Positions 19,047 through 27,409 of a stretch of DNA of 43,969 nt are shown here, piece after piece. The notes under the pieces were generated by a model that worked only from the letters and a program-made list of their open reading frames with translations, did no database searches and was not told where the DNA came from. The DNA lies in contig VBEY01000228.1 in NCBI GenBank assembly GCA_005889295.1, positions 1 to 43,969 on the forward strand, written 5' to 3'. The DNA comes from Chloroflexota bacterium. GTDB taxonomy: Bacteria; Chloroflexota; Limnocylindria; P2-11E. How positions within the stretch are numbered: position 1 is the first letter of the stretch; each line of letters opens with the position of its first letter. A program made the position numbers and the translations under genes.

Positions 19047-20150
19047 TCAGGCGGTGGGCGGCAGTGGATATCCGGCGAGCGCGGGCTCGCCGCGAAGACG
19101 GGCGTAGCCAGGCTTGATACGCGCGTAAATGATCGCGACACGCTCGTCGTATCCCACGAACGCGCTCTTCATCGCGTTGACCGACAGCCGCTCCACATCG
19201 GCGAGCGTCAGCCCGGCTACGCGGGACAGTCGCTGAAACTCATCGGAAAGCGTCACGTGCGACATGAGGCGGTTGTCGGTATTGACCGTGACCCGGAAGC
19301 GCTGCGCGATGAAGTGCCGAATCGGATGCTCCGCGAGGGTCGGTACAGCCCCGGTATCCACGTTCGATGACGGGCACAGCTCGAGCGGGATCCGCTTGTC
19401 ACGCACGTAAGCGGCGAGGGGCCCGAGCTTGACCACTTTGCCATCGCTGATCGCCATGTCCTCGACCAGACGGACGCCGTGGCCGATCCGGTGCGCGCCG
19501 CAGTACTGCAGCGCCTGCCAGATCGACGGCGGCCCAAAGGCCTCACCCGCGTGGATCGTGATCGAGAAGTTCTCTCGACGGCAGAGCTGAAACGCCTCGA
19601 CGTGCGCCTTCGGCGGGTGGCCCGCCTCCTCGCCGGCGATGTCGAAGCCGACGACACCCCGTTCGCGATTTGCCACCGCAAGCTCGGCCATCTCGAGGGA
19701 GTCGATGCGGTCGCGCATCGCGCAGATGATCTGGCGGAGCGTGATGCCGCGCTCGCGCTCCGCGCGCTCGAACCCGCGCTCGACACTCTGGACGACTTGC
19801 TCGAGGTTGAGGCCGCGCTCGGTGTGGAACACCGGCGCGTAGCGAACCTCGGCATACACGACGCCGTCACGCGCCAGATCCTCGCCGCACTCGAACGCGA
19901 CACGCTCGAGGGCTTCCTCGGTCTGCATTACGGCGATGGTGTGCGCGAATCCGCGGAGATAGAGCGAGAGCGAACCTGATGCGGCGCTCGCATGAAACCA
20001 CCTGCCGAGGTCATCCGCGTCAGTGGTCGGAAGACCCGGGTAACCCTGATCTCGGGCGAGCTCGACGATCGTCGCGGGGCGTAGGCCGCCGTCGAGGTGA
20101 TCGTGGAGGAGGACCTTGGGCGCCGCGCGGAGCGTCTCGAGCGGGATCAC
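19047..20150 (-). CDS. add: Adenosine deaminase
   Basis: VLLHDHLDGGLRPATIVELA; EVRYAPVFHT; ITIHAGEAFGPPSIWQALQYCGAHRIGHGVRLVED; LELCPSSNVDTGAV; VTVNTDNRLMSHVTLSDEF. N-terminal extension in the ORF track judged spurious. Confidence 0.92.
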   Translation of the reverse strand: MIPLETLRAAPKVLLHDHLDGGLRPATIVELARDQGYPGLPTTDADDLGRWFHASAASGSLSLYLRGFAHTIAVMQTEEALERVAFECGEDLARDGVVYAEVRYAPVFHTERGLNLEQVVQSVERGFERAERERGITLRQIICAMRDRIDSLEMAELAVANRERGVVGFDIAGEEAGHPPKAHVEAFQLCRRENFSITIHAGEAFGPPSIWQALQYCGAHRIGHGVRLVEDMAISDGKVVKLGPLAAYVRDKRIPLELCPSSNVDTGAVPTLAEHPIRHFIAQRFRVTVNTDNRLMSHVTLSDEFQRLSRVAGLTLADVERLSVNAMKSAFVGYDERVAIIYARIKPGYARLRGEPALAGYPLPPTA

Positions 20151-20271
20151 GATCGGCGGAACGATACGCCTCGCTGTGCGTCCGGCGAGCGTCCGGCCCA
20201 GCAAATTGTTGGACTCAATCACCGCAGGCGCGCGTAGGGTATCGGGCGCAGTTCGTTGGGAGGTCAGCATC

Positions 20272-21930
20272 ATGCGCCGGATCCTTGCATCGGCAATCGT
20301 CACCGGTCTCTTGATCGTCGGAGCGACGACCGCGCTCGCAGGTTCCGCGAAGCATCGCCTCGACACCGGCCTCATCAGCTTCACCGAGGACGCCAAGAGC
20401 GGAACGAACGGGCCGGGCGGTGGTGGCATCTCAGGGATCGCCTGCGTGTCGTCGCTGAGCGGACAGCCGAGCTCCTTCGCCGGCAACGCACTGCTCGACT
20501 GCGACAGCGTCGGTCCGCACAACGAGACCACAGTCGCGGTGAACCCGACGAACGCCGCGAACATCGTCGTCGCTTCGCACACGTATCTGTACAACCTCGA
20601 CAAGCAGAGTGCGATCGCGCTCCTGCGGATCTTCACGGAGGCGTATGTCTCCAAGGACGGCGGCCAGACGTGGACGAACGTCCATCCGCCACATGGGAGC
20701 TACCGGTTCCTGACGGACCCCGCGCTTGCGTTCGATGCGGACGGACATCTCTACTGGTCGAACGTCGCCTCGCACGACAGCGTCGCCGGCGCATTCAGCG
20801 ACGTGAGCGTGATCGTCGAGCGATCCAATGATGGCGGCATCACCTGGACCGACCCCGTGACTGTCGCGAAGGGCAACGGCACGATCAGCAACGGCGGATC
20901 GAACGCGCAGTTCAACGACAAGGACTGGCTGGCGGTCGATCGTGGAACGAGCCGTTATCGGGGGAGCGTCTACGTCACCTGGGCGCGACAGCAGTATCGA
21001 AAGGACGTGCAGACCGAGTCTCCGATCTTCTTCGTGCGCTCGCGCGATGGCGGCGTCACATGGACCGTAGGCGCCGAGATCAGCGGCGCGAGCCCACTGT
21101 GCTCGGGCCAGGGTTCGACCGGCCCGCGCACTCGGTGCGACCAGAACGATGCGGGATTCTCGTCACCGATCGTCGCTCCCGACGGAACCATCTTCGTCGC
21201 GTTTCTCAACCACCAGGCGCAGGGCACAACGCTGCGCGATCAGGTGCTGCTCGTCCGGTCAACCGACGGCGGCGACACCTGGAGCGATCCGCAGCCGATC
21301 GTTGGGCTCGTCCACGACGGCGTCGGCGACTATCCGACGAACTGGGTCGGCGACTCCACCCTGACCGATTGTCAGTTCCGCATCTTCGCCGCCGGCAACC
21401 TGACGATGTCGACAGCCACGGCGAACTCCGGCCAGCTCTATTACGTCTACTCGGAAAACCTCGACCCCGGCGCGACAGGGCGCACCAACGTGATGGCGAC
21501 GACCTCGACGGACGGCGGCTTGACCTGGTCGAAACCGGCCCTTGTAAAGAGCAGCGCGTCCGATCAGATCTTTCCATGGGCGGCTGTCGGTCTGGATGGG
21601 AAGGTTCGTGTCGGCTACGTCGACCGGGCGCGGACCGCACCGCCAGGGCAAGCCTGCGTGTATGGCTACACCCTGGCAACCGCCAATGACCTTGCCGCGA
21701 CGAGCTTCACCACGAAACGGCTGGACACCGGTGTGTCGGTCGCCTCGGACGCGCGCTGGTTCCGGAATAACGCAATCAATGGGACAAACACGCGTTTCAT
21801 CGGCGACTACACGAACATCGCCATTGGTCCGGACGGATCGGTGTGGGCGAGCTGGACCGACATGCGCGACACGGTGACCGTTTTCGGGCGAACCGGGCAT
21901 ACCGAGCACGCCGTCGCGGCGAAGGGCTAA
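20272..21930 (+). CDS. Secreted sialidase/BNR-repeat protein
   Basis: Signal peptide; Asp-box repeats SKDGGQTWTN, SNDGGITWTD, SRDGGVTWTV, STDGGDTWSD, STDGGLTWSK. Confidence 0.85.
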   Translation: MRRILASAIVTGLLIVGATTALAGSAKHRLDTGLISFTEDAKSGTNGPGGGGISGIACVSSLSGQPSSFAGNALLDCDSVGPHNETTVAVNPTNAANIVVASHTYLYNLDKQSAIALLRIFTEAYVSKDGGQTWTNVHPPHGSYRFLTDPALAFDADGHLYWSNVASHDSVAGAFSDVSVIVERSNDGGITWTDPVTVAKGNGTISNGGSNAQFNDKDWLAVDRGTSRYRGSVYVTWARQQYRKDVQTESPIFFVRSRDGGVTWTVGAEISGASPLCSGQGSTGPRTRCDQNDAGFSSPIVAPDGTIFVAFLNHQAQGTTLRDQVLLVRSTDGGDTWSDPQPIVGLVHDGVGDYPTNWVGDSTLTDCQFRIFAAGNLTMSTATANSGQLYYVYSENLDPGATGRTNVMATTSTDGGLTWSKPALVKSSASDQIFPWAAVGLDGKVRVGYVDRARTAPPGQACVYGYTLATANDLAATSFTTKRLDTGVSVASDARWFRNNAINGTNTRFIGDYTNIAIGPDGSVWASWTDMRDTVTVFGRTGHTEHAVAAKG

Positions 21931-21933
21931 CGC

Positions 21934-23385
21934 CTAGCCCGACCACCGAGCGAGGAGCGCGCCGATCGAGAGCGCGACCATCGCGAGCCAAAGGAGGCGA
22001 AGGCCCGCCTCCGGGGCTGCGATGAGCGCGCGACGATCGAGCCGCTCGGTCGTGCCGTCGCGGTAGCGGAGCGAGCCGCTTACCTCGATCGCTTTGCGGC
22101 GGACGCGCCGCACCTGCGTCGAGAGGCGGCGCTGTGCGAGCGAGAGGAGCGATGCACCGGCCGCCGCGGCCACTGTCGCCAGCAAGGGGGCGCCGTTCGC
22201 CAGGGCGCTCGCGATGACCGGAAACCCACCCCACGCGAGCGCGAATCCGAGGTCCGAGTGCACGATCGGAATCTCGAGCCCGTACAAGATGACGAGCGCC
22301 GCACCGACGCCGACGAGCACCAGGAACCACAGACCGAGCTGCGATGCGGCGACGATTCCGAGCGCTACCGCGCCGACCAAGCCAACAGAGCCGAGAGTCA
22401 CGAGCACGCCCGAAGGGATCTGTGTCCCGAGCGGCCGACCCTGCAGCTCGTCGAACGAGTGCGACGCGACACCAACTGCAAGGAAGAACGCCAACAGAGC
22501 GCCGGCGACGATCCGCGGATCAGGATGCGGCGCGAGGGCGGCGCCGAGGAGCACGTATGAGAGATGCCAGAGGGTGTATGGCGGGTGCAGCAATGTCCAG
22601 TAGTCACGCCATCCGCCGCCCTCGAGCGCGTAGAAGGCCGGCGCCACCGAGGGCCTCTTTCCGGATGGCGCCACCGAAACCTTCTCGGTCGCGCCGTCCT
22701 TCACTCCACTCATTACTACGCCTGCGCCGAAGCTCATTCGCGCCGTCTCGACATCGTTCAACCCCGCCTCGCGCCAGTAGCGCTCGAGGTCGCCCTGATG
22801 CTCGCGCCCGAAGCGCTCGATGCTGCCCCTCAGGAAAGCACCCACGCCGGCCCACTGCTCGGAGATGGTGCGGCCGATGATCGGAAGTCCGATCGACGTA
22901 TACCCCCGCCAGAGCCCCCGGATGGTCACGTTTGCCGGCACGCCGAAGTCGAGCGCAACGATGCGCCCGCCGGGTCGGATCACTCGCGCGAGCTCGCGTA
23001 TGACATAGGCAGGGTCGTCGACGTACCGAAGCAAATAAGTGAATGTCACGTGATCAAATGAGTCGTCCGCGAAAGGAAGCGACTCGGCACGGGCGCGCAC
23101 GAGCGGGATATGCCCGTCGCGCGCCGCCGCTGCCGAGAGCATATCGGCGCTCTGGTCGAGCCCGACGACCTGGCAACCGTACTCTTCGCGTAGGGCACGC
23201 GCGACGAGGCCGGTCCCGGTCGCTACGTCCAGCACGACGTCCTGTGGGCTAGCCCGCACCAACGAGATCAGCTTGGCCCGCCACCGCGCGTCCTGTCCGA
23301 ACGAAAGCAACGCGCCAGCCTTCTCGTACGTCGCGCCGATCCCGCTGAAGATGCGACGGGCGTCGTCGGGGGGAGAGGCGGGCAT
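21934..23385 (-). CDS. UbiE/COQ5-like methyltransferase fused to a UbiA-like polytopic membrane domain
   Basis: VVLDVATGTGLVARALREEYGCQVVGLDQS; FTYLLRYVDDPAYVIRELARVIRPGGRIVALDFG; C-terminal membrane region WTLLHPPYTLWHLSYVLLGAALAP...HSFDELQGRPLGT. Confidence 0.82.
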   Translation of the reverse strand: MPASPPDDARRIFSGIGATYEKAGALLSFGQDARWRAKLISLVRASPQDVVLDVATGTGLVARALREEYGCQVVGLDQSADMLSAAAARDGHIPLVRARAESLPFADDSFDHVTFTYLLRYVDDPAYVIRELARVIRPGGRIVALDFGVPANVTIRGLWRGYTSIGLPIIGRTISEQWAGVGAFLRGSIERFGREHQGDLERYWREAGLNDVETARMSFGAGVVMSGVKDGATEKVSVAPSGKRPSVAPAFYALEGGGWRDYWTLLHPPYTLWHLSYVLLGAALAPHPDPRIVAGALLAFFLAVGVASHSFDELQGRPLGTQIPSGVLVTLGSVGLVGAVALGIVAASQLGLWFLVLVGVGAALVILYGLEIPIVHSDLGFALAWGGFPVIASALANGAPLLATVAAAAGASLLSLAQRRLSTQVRRVRRKAIEVSGSLRYRDGTTERLDRRALIAAPEAGLRLLWLAMVALSIGALLARWSG

Positions 23386-23395
23386 CGCTCTCTCT

Positions 23396-25678
23396 CTAGG
23401 CACGCACCGCGCGGCGCGGATCGTCGCCCGGAGCGATGTGCCAGCCCGACCGATACGGCGTGCCGAAGACGATGTCGTCGGGGCGCACCGGCACGCGATT
23501 GAGCTCCCTCCCGCTCGCGGCACGGATCGCCGCGACGATCGCGGGCGTGCTTGATATGGTCGGCGGCTCGCCGACGCCTTTTGCGCCGTACGGCGCATCG
23601 GGATGCGGATGCTCGATGAGCTCGGTGACTACCGGCGGCATGTCGAGCGTCGTCGGCAGAAGGTAATCGGTGAACGAGGCGTTCCGAACGTGCCCGTCGC
23701 GGAGCTGTACTTCCTCCATCACGGCGAGCCCGAGACCCTGCGCGATCCCACCTTCGATCTGACCCACGACCGCAATGGGGTTGATGGCTTTTCCGACGTC
23801 CTGCGCCGTCGCGATCTGGACGACCTTCACGAGGCCCGTCTCCACATCAACGTCTACGACCGCGCGGTGCGCCGCGAAGAGAAAGGCCACGTGGCCCTGG
23901 TTCTGCGTCGTGGCGTTGCGCGCCTCGGTGTCCCGATGACGGTGCGTAACTGTCCGATCGATCGGCTCGTCAAGGAGGACACTCAGATCCTCCGGTGGGC
24001 GACCCGCTTTGCGCGCTCGCGCGAGGAGCTCGGCCTTCACCTCACGGCACGCCGCGAGCACGGCCCCGCCGGTCATCCACGTCTGCCGCGATGCCGAGGA
24101 GGATCCGGAGGAACCGATGGTGGTGTCGGGTCGATCGACCTCGACGCGCTCGACACCGAGCTCGGTGCGGGCAATCTGCGCGCAGACGGTCACGATCCCC
24201 TGCCCCACCTCGGCAGCGGCTGTGTGTACATGGACGATCGGCCCGCGCGTGTCACGTGCGAGGCGCACCCGCGCAGTGGAGAAGTCGTCGAAAGCGTGCG
24301 AGTAGCACACGTTCTTCAGCCCAGCGGCGTACCCCACCCCGCGCCGCACCCCTTCGCCGTGGGTGAGGTTGCCGAGCCCGCCTGGTAGACCAATCGGGTC
24401 GCTCGGGATCTCGTCGTCCGGCATTGCGAGGTCGGCGCACCGACGGATGATGTCGGGAACGGGCGCGCTCCCTTCCACGGGCTGACCGGTGATGATCCGA
24501 TCGCCGTTGCGCAAGGCATTGCGTTCGCGAAACTCGACGGGATCCATCCCGAGCGCGACCGCGAGCTTATCCATCTGCGACTCGTACGCGAAGCACGACT
24601 GCACCGCCCCGAAGCCGCGCATCGCGCCGGTCGGCGGGTTGTTGGTGTACGCGCCGACAGCGTGAATGCGCGCGTTGGGCACGCGGTACGGTCCGGCACC
24701 GAAGCACGCCGCGTTCGCGACAACCGCGGGGCTCGACGACGCGTACGCTCCGCCGTCAAGCACGATCGTGGCCCGCACGAAGACCAGCCGGCCCGCCTTC
24801 GTCGCTCCGTGGCTGTACCAGAGCTTTGCGGGATGCCGATGGACGTGTCCGTAAAAGGACTCTTCGCGTCCGTAGGTCATCCGCACCGGGCGCTTGGTCG
24901 CGAGCGCGAGCAGACACGTGTGGATCTGGAGCGTGACGTCCTCGCGTGCGCCGAACGCGCCGCCGACGCCGGCCAGGACGAGGTGCACCTTCGACTCCGG
25001 CAGCCCCAAGCAGGGCGCGATCTGGCGCAGGTCCTCGTGCAGCCATTGCGTCGCGATGTGGAGCTCGACGCCGCCGTCCTGCCGCGGGATAGCGAGCCCG
25101 GCTTCCGGTCCAAGGGCCGCTTGATCTTGCATCCCGAGCTCGTATTCGCCCTTGACGACGACCTCCGCTGTGGCATTTGGATCGCCGTGCTCGACAAGAA
25201 CGGCCTCGATCACGTTTCCCTCGTGGTGAAGCTTCATGGCGTCCGGCTGCAACGCCGCGACCGGGTCCGTGATCGGCGCAAGCGGGTCATACCGAACGAC
25301 GATCGCGCGCGCCGCAAGGCGCGCTTCCTCGGCCGTCTCGGCCGCGACGATCGCGACAGGCTCGCCCACGTACCGGACCTTGCCGACCGCGAGGACCGGC
25401 TGGTCCAGCTTCATGAGCCCGAAAAGCTCCCGCGTCGGTAACTCGGCCGCGGTGATGATCGATTTCACGCCGCTCATCTTCTTCGCGCCTGCCGTCTCGA
25501 TGGAAAGGATTCGCGCGTGCGGATGCGGACTCCGGAGGGTCGCGCCGAAGAGCATGCCCTCGCGCCGCAGGTCGCTGCCGTACTGGAACTCGCCTTTCAC
25601 TTTCGGCGCGCTGTCGGGCCGTTCGATCGACTCGCCGACGCCGCCGCGGATCTTCGGTCGAACGGGAGCGACGGTCAT
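23396..25678 (-). CDS. Xanthine dehydrogenase-type molybdopterin-binding (large) subunit
   Basis: VGGAFGAREDVTLQIHTCLLAL; GAMRGFGAVQSCFAYESQMD; AEVGQGIVTVCAQIARTELG; YGAKGVGEPPTISSTPAIVAAIRAASG. Confidence 0.93.
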   Translation of the reverse strand: MTVAPVRPKIRGGVGESIERPDSAPKVKGEFQYGSDLRREGMLFGATLRSPHPHARILSIETAGAKKMSGVKSIITAAELPTRELFGLMKLDQPVLAVGKVRYVGEPVAIVAAETAEEARLAARAIVVRYDPLAPITDPVAALQPDAMKLHHEGNVIEAVLVEHGDPNATAEVVVKGEYELGMQDQAALGPEAGLAIPRQDGGVELHIATQWLHEDLRQIAPCLGLPESKVHLVLAGVGGAFGAREDVTLQIHTCLLALATKRPVRMTYGREESFYGHVHRHPAKLWYSHGATKAGRLVFVRATIVLDGGAYASSSPAVVANAACFGAGPYRVPNARIHAVGAYTNNPPTGAMRGFGAVQSCFAYESQMDKLAVALGMDPVEFRERNALRNGDRIITGQPVEGSAPVPDIIRRCADLAMPDDEIPSDPIGLPGGLGNLTHGEGVRRGVGYAAGLKNVCYSHAFDDFSTARVRLARDTRGPIVHVHTAAAEVGQGIVTVCAQIARTELGVERVEVDRPDTTIGSSGSSSASRQTWMTGGAVLAACREVKAELLARARKAGRPPEDLSVLLDEPIDRTVTHRHRDTEARNATTQNQGHVAFLFAAHRAVVDVDVETGLVKVVQIATAQDVGKAINPIAVVGQIEGGIAQGLGLAVMEEVQLRDGHVRNASFTDYLLPTTLDMPPVVTELIEHPHPDAPYGAKGVGEPPTISSTPAIVAAIRAASGRELNRVPVRPDDIVFGTPYRSGWHIAPGDDPRRAVRA

Positions 25679-26082
25679 GATCTCGCCTCGCGGAAGGTTG
25701 GGATGCAGCCGTCGCCCAAGCGGTGGAGCAGCGTCGGAGGGATTCGCTCGCGATCGACGCGCCGGAATCCGATCGCCCCGTAGAAGCCCTCGAGATGCTC
25801 CCACGGGAAGCACCAGCATTCACGCCGCCCGATCGCGTCGGAAGCGAGGGCGAGCATCGCGCGGCCGATGCCGCGCCCGCGCCGTCCCTCGGCAACGACG
25901 ACGGTGCGCAGCACGAGCGTCTGCGCCTCGGGACAGAGGCGCAACGCGCCGACGATTGCACCGTCCCGCGCCGCGTATACCTCCTGATCGGCTTCGAGCA
26001 CCACTTCCCGTCCCAGCTCGCGCCGATAGAAGGATTCGACTTCCGCGCGACCATCGTTGTCGACGCGAGCCACCGCGGTCAT
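25675..26082 (-). CDS. GNAT-family N-acetyltransferase
   Basis: LVLRTVVVAEGRRGRGIGRAMLALASDAIG (Q/RxxGxG/A); FYGAIGFRRV; 4-bp overlaps on both sides. Confidence 0.9.
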   Translation of the reverse strand: MTAVARVDNDGRAEVESFYRRELGREVVLEADQEVYAARDGAIVGALRLCPEAQTLVLRTVVVAEGRRGRGIGRAMLALASDAIGRRECWCFPWEHLEGFYGAIGFRRVDRERIPPTLLHRLGDGCIPTFREARS

Positions 26083-26546
26083 CGTCGGAACCTCCCGGAC
26101 GATGCGCGATCGACCGCTTCAAGAATCTTGCCGTACCCCGTACAGCGGCAGATGTTGCCCGAGAGCGCTTCGCGGACCTCCTGCTCGCTCGGCTCGGGAT
26201 TGCGTTTGAGCAATGCGTACGTCGCGACGACGAGGCCGGGCGTGCAAAACCCACATTGGACCGCGCCCGCTTCAACGAATGCGCGCTGCACTGGATGCAG
26301 CCTCTCGTCGTCGGAGAACGATTCGACAGTCTGGATGCTCCGTTCCGCAGCCGCGGCGCCGAGCACGAGACATGCGCACACGAGGTCGCCATCCATGATC
26401 ACCGAGCAGGAACCGCACTCGCCCTGCTCGCATGCGTTCTTGCTGCCGGCAAGTCCGAGGTTCTCGCGCAGGACCGTGAGGAGGCTTTCGTGGTCCGCCG
26501 CCTCCGCCTCGCGCTCCTCGCCGTTGACGGTCAGCTTGATCCTCAT
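26079..26546 (-). CDS. Xanthine dehydrogenase-type [2Fe-2S] small subunit
   Basis: KNACEQGECGSCSVIMDGDLVCACL; VQCGFCTPGLVVATYALL; GNICRCTGYGKILEAV. Confidence 0.95.
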   Translation of the reverse strand: MRIKLTVNGEEREAEAADHESLLTVLRENLGLAGSKNACEQGECGSCSVIMDGDLVCACLVLGAAAAERSIQTVESFSDDERLHPVQRAFVEAGAVQCGFCTPGLVVATYALLKRNPEPSEQEVREALSGNICRCTGYGKILEAVDRASSGRFRR

Positions 26547-27391
26547 GGGATGACCGCCACTCGCGCGAGCGCGCGGGCTCCCATTACAGCGAGCACGTGG
26601 CGGCGATACGCCGCCGTGCCACGAACGTCGTCGATGGGTTTCGCGGCGCCCGCAACAAGTTTTCCGAACTCCTTCGCGGCGGTCTCGCTCGGCCGTTTCG
26701 GCCGGTCCCAGCCGGCTTCTTCGAGAAGGCCGGCGGCGAAACGTTCGGCCTCGGTCGCCTGGATGATCGTGGGCCCGCACGAGCCGAGGCCCACGCCCAC
26801 GCGCCGCCGCGAACGGTCGACGACCAGAGCGAGCCCCGCGACCGCGATGACCATCGCGTTCCGGGTCCCCACCTTCATGAACGTCTGGGCAGGCCCGGCG
26901 TCGTCCCATTCCGCAGCCACGACGAGCTCGTCCGGCCGCCGGACGCTCTTCTTCGGACCGGTCATGTAGTCGCCGAACCGCACCCGCCGCTCGCCGGAAG
27001 TCGAACGGAGCACGACGGTCGCGTCGAGGGCGGCGAGTACCGGCAGGGTGTCACCGGCGGGAGAGCAGGTCGCGAGATTGCCACCCAGGGTACCGGCGTT
27101 GCGGATCTGCGGCGAGCCAACCGTTCGCGCCGCCTCCTGCAGCGCGACCGAGCCGGCGTCGGCCTCGAGCATCCTCGTGTACGTGACGAGCCCGCCGATA
27201 CGGACGTGGCCGTTGCTCGAGAGGTCTTTCAGCTCGGCGACACGGTCGATCGCGATGATGTGAGCCGGGCGGATCCGACCGAAGTTGATCTCGACGAGGA
27301 GGTCGGTGCCGCCAGCCAGAACCGTCGCGTCCTTAACGCTGGAAAGGTTCTCCAGTACATCGTCGAGATGCCGGCTGATGTGGACGCTCAC
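26543..27391 (-). CDS. Xanthine dehydrogenase-type FAD-binding medium subunit
   Basis: ATVLAGGTDLLVEINFGRIRPAHIIAIDRVAEL; TVGSPQIRNAGTLGGNLATCSPAGDTLPVLAALDA. Confidence 0.93.
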   Translation of the reverse strand: MSVHISRHLDDVLENLSSVKDATVLAGGTDLLVEINFGRIRPAHIIAIDRVAELKDLSSNGHVRIGGLVTYTRMLEADAGSVALQEAARTVGSPQIRNAGTLGGNLATCSPAGDTLPVLAALDATVVLRSTSGERRVRFGDYMTGPKKSVRRPDELVVAAEWDDAGPAQTFMKVGTRNAMVIAVAGLALVVDRSRRRVGVGLGSCGPTIIQATEAERFAAGLLEEAGWDRPKRPSETAAKEFGKLVAGAAKPIDDVRGTAAYRRHVLAVMGARALARVAVIP

Positions 27392-27396
27392 GCCGG

Positions 27397-27403
27397 GATT
27401 ATC
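27397..27403. promoter_or_regulatory. Candidate overlapping bidirectional -10 (GATTAT + / GATAAT -)
   Basis: + GATTAT 27397-27402, 7 nt, GTG 27410; - GATAAT (27403-27398), 6 nt, GTG 27391. Confidence 0.4.
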
Positions 27404-27409
27404 ACTTCC

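Noticed and set aside
20151-20654. 168-aa N-terminal extension of adenosine deaminase ORF
   Set aside because: Overlaps the divergent sialidase-like gene; no homology-like features; GTG 20150 fits the enzyme start and a TATCGT element.
24662-25441. Plus-strand ORFs inside the XDH large subunit
   Set aside because: Antisense to a strongly supported molybdoenzyme CDS.
26597-27409. N-terminal 271 aa of the 1590-aa ORF
   Set aside because: Antisense to the XDH FAD subunit, no domain features; kinase start placed at GTG 27410 or TTG 27458.
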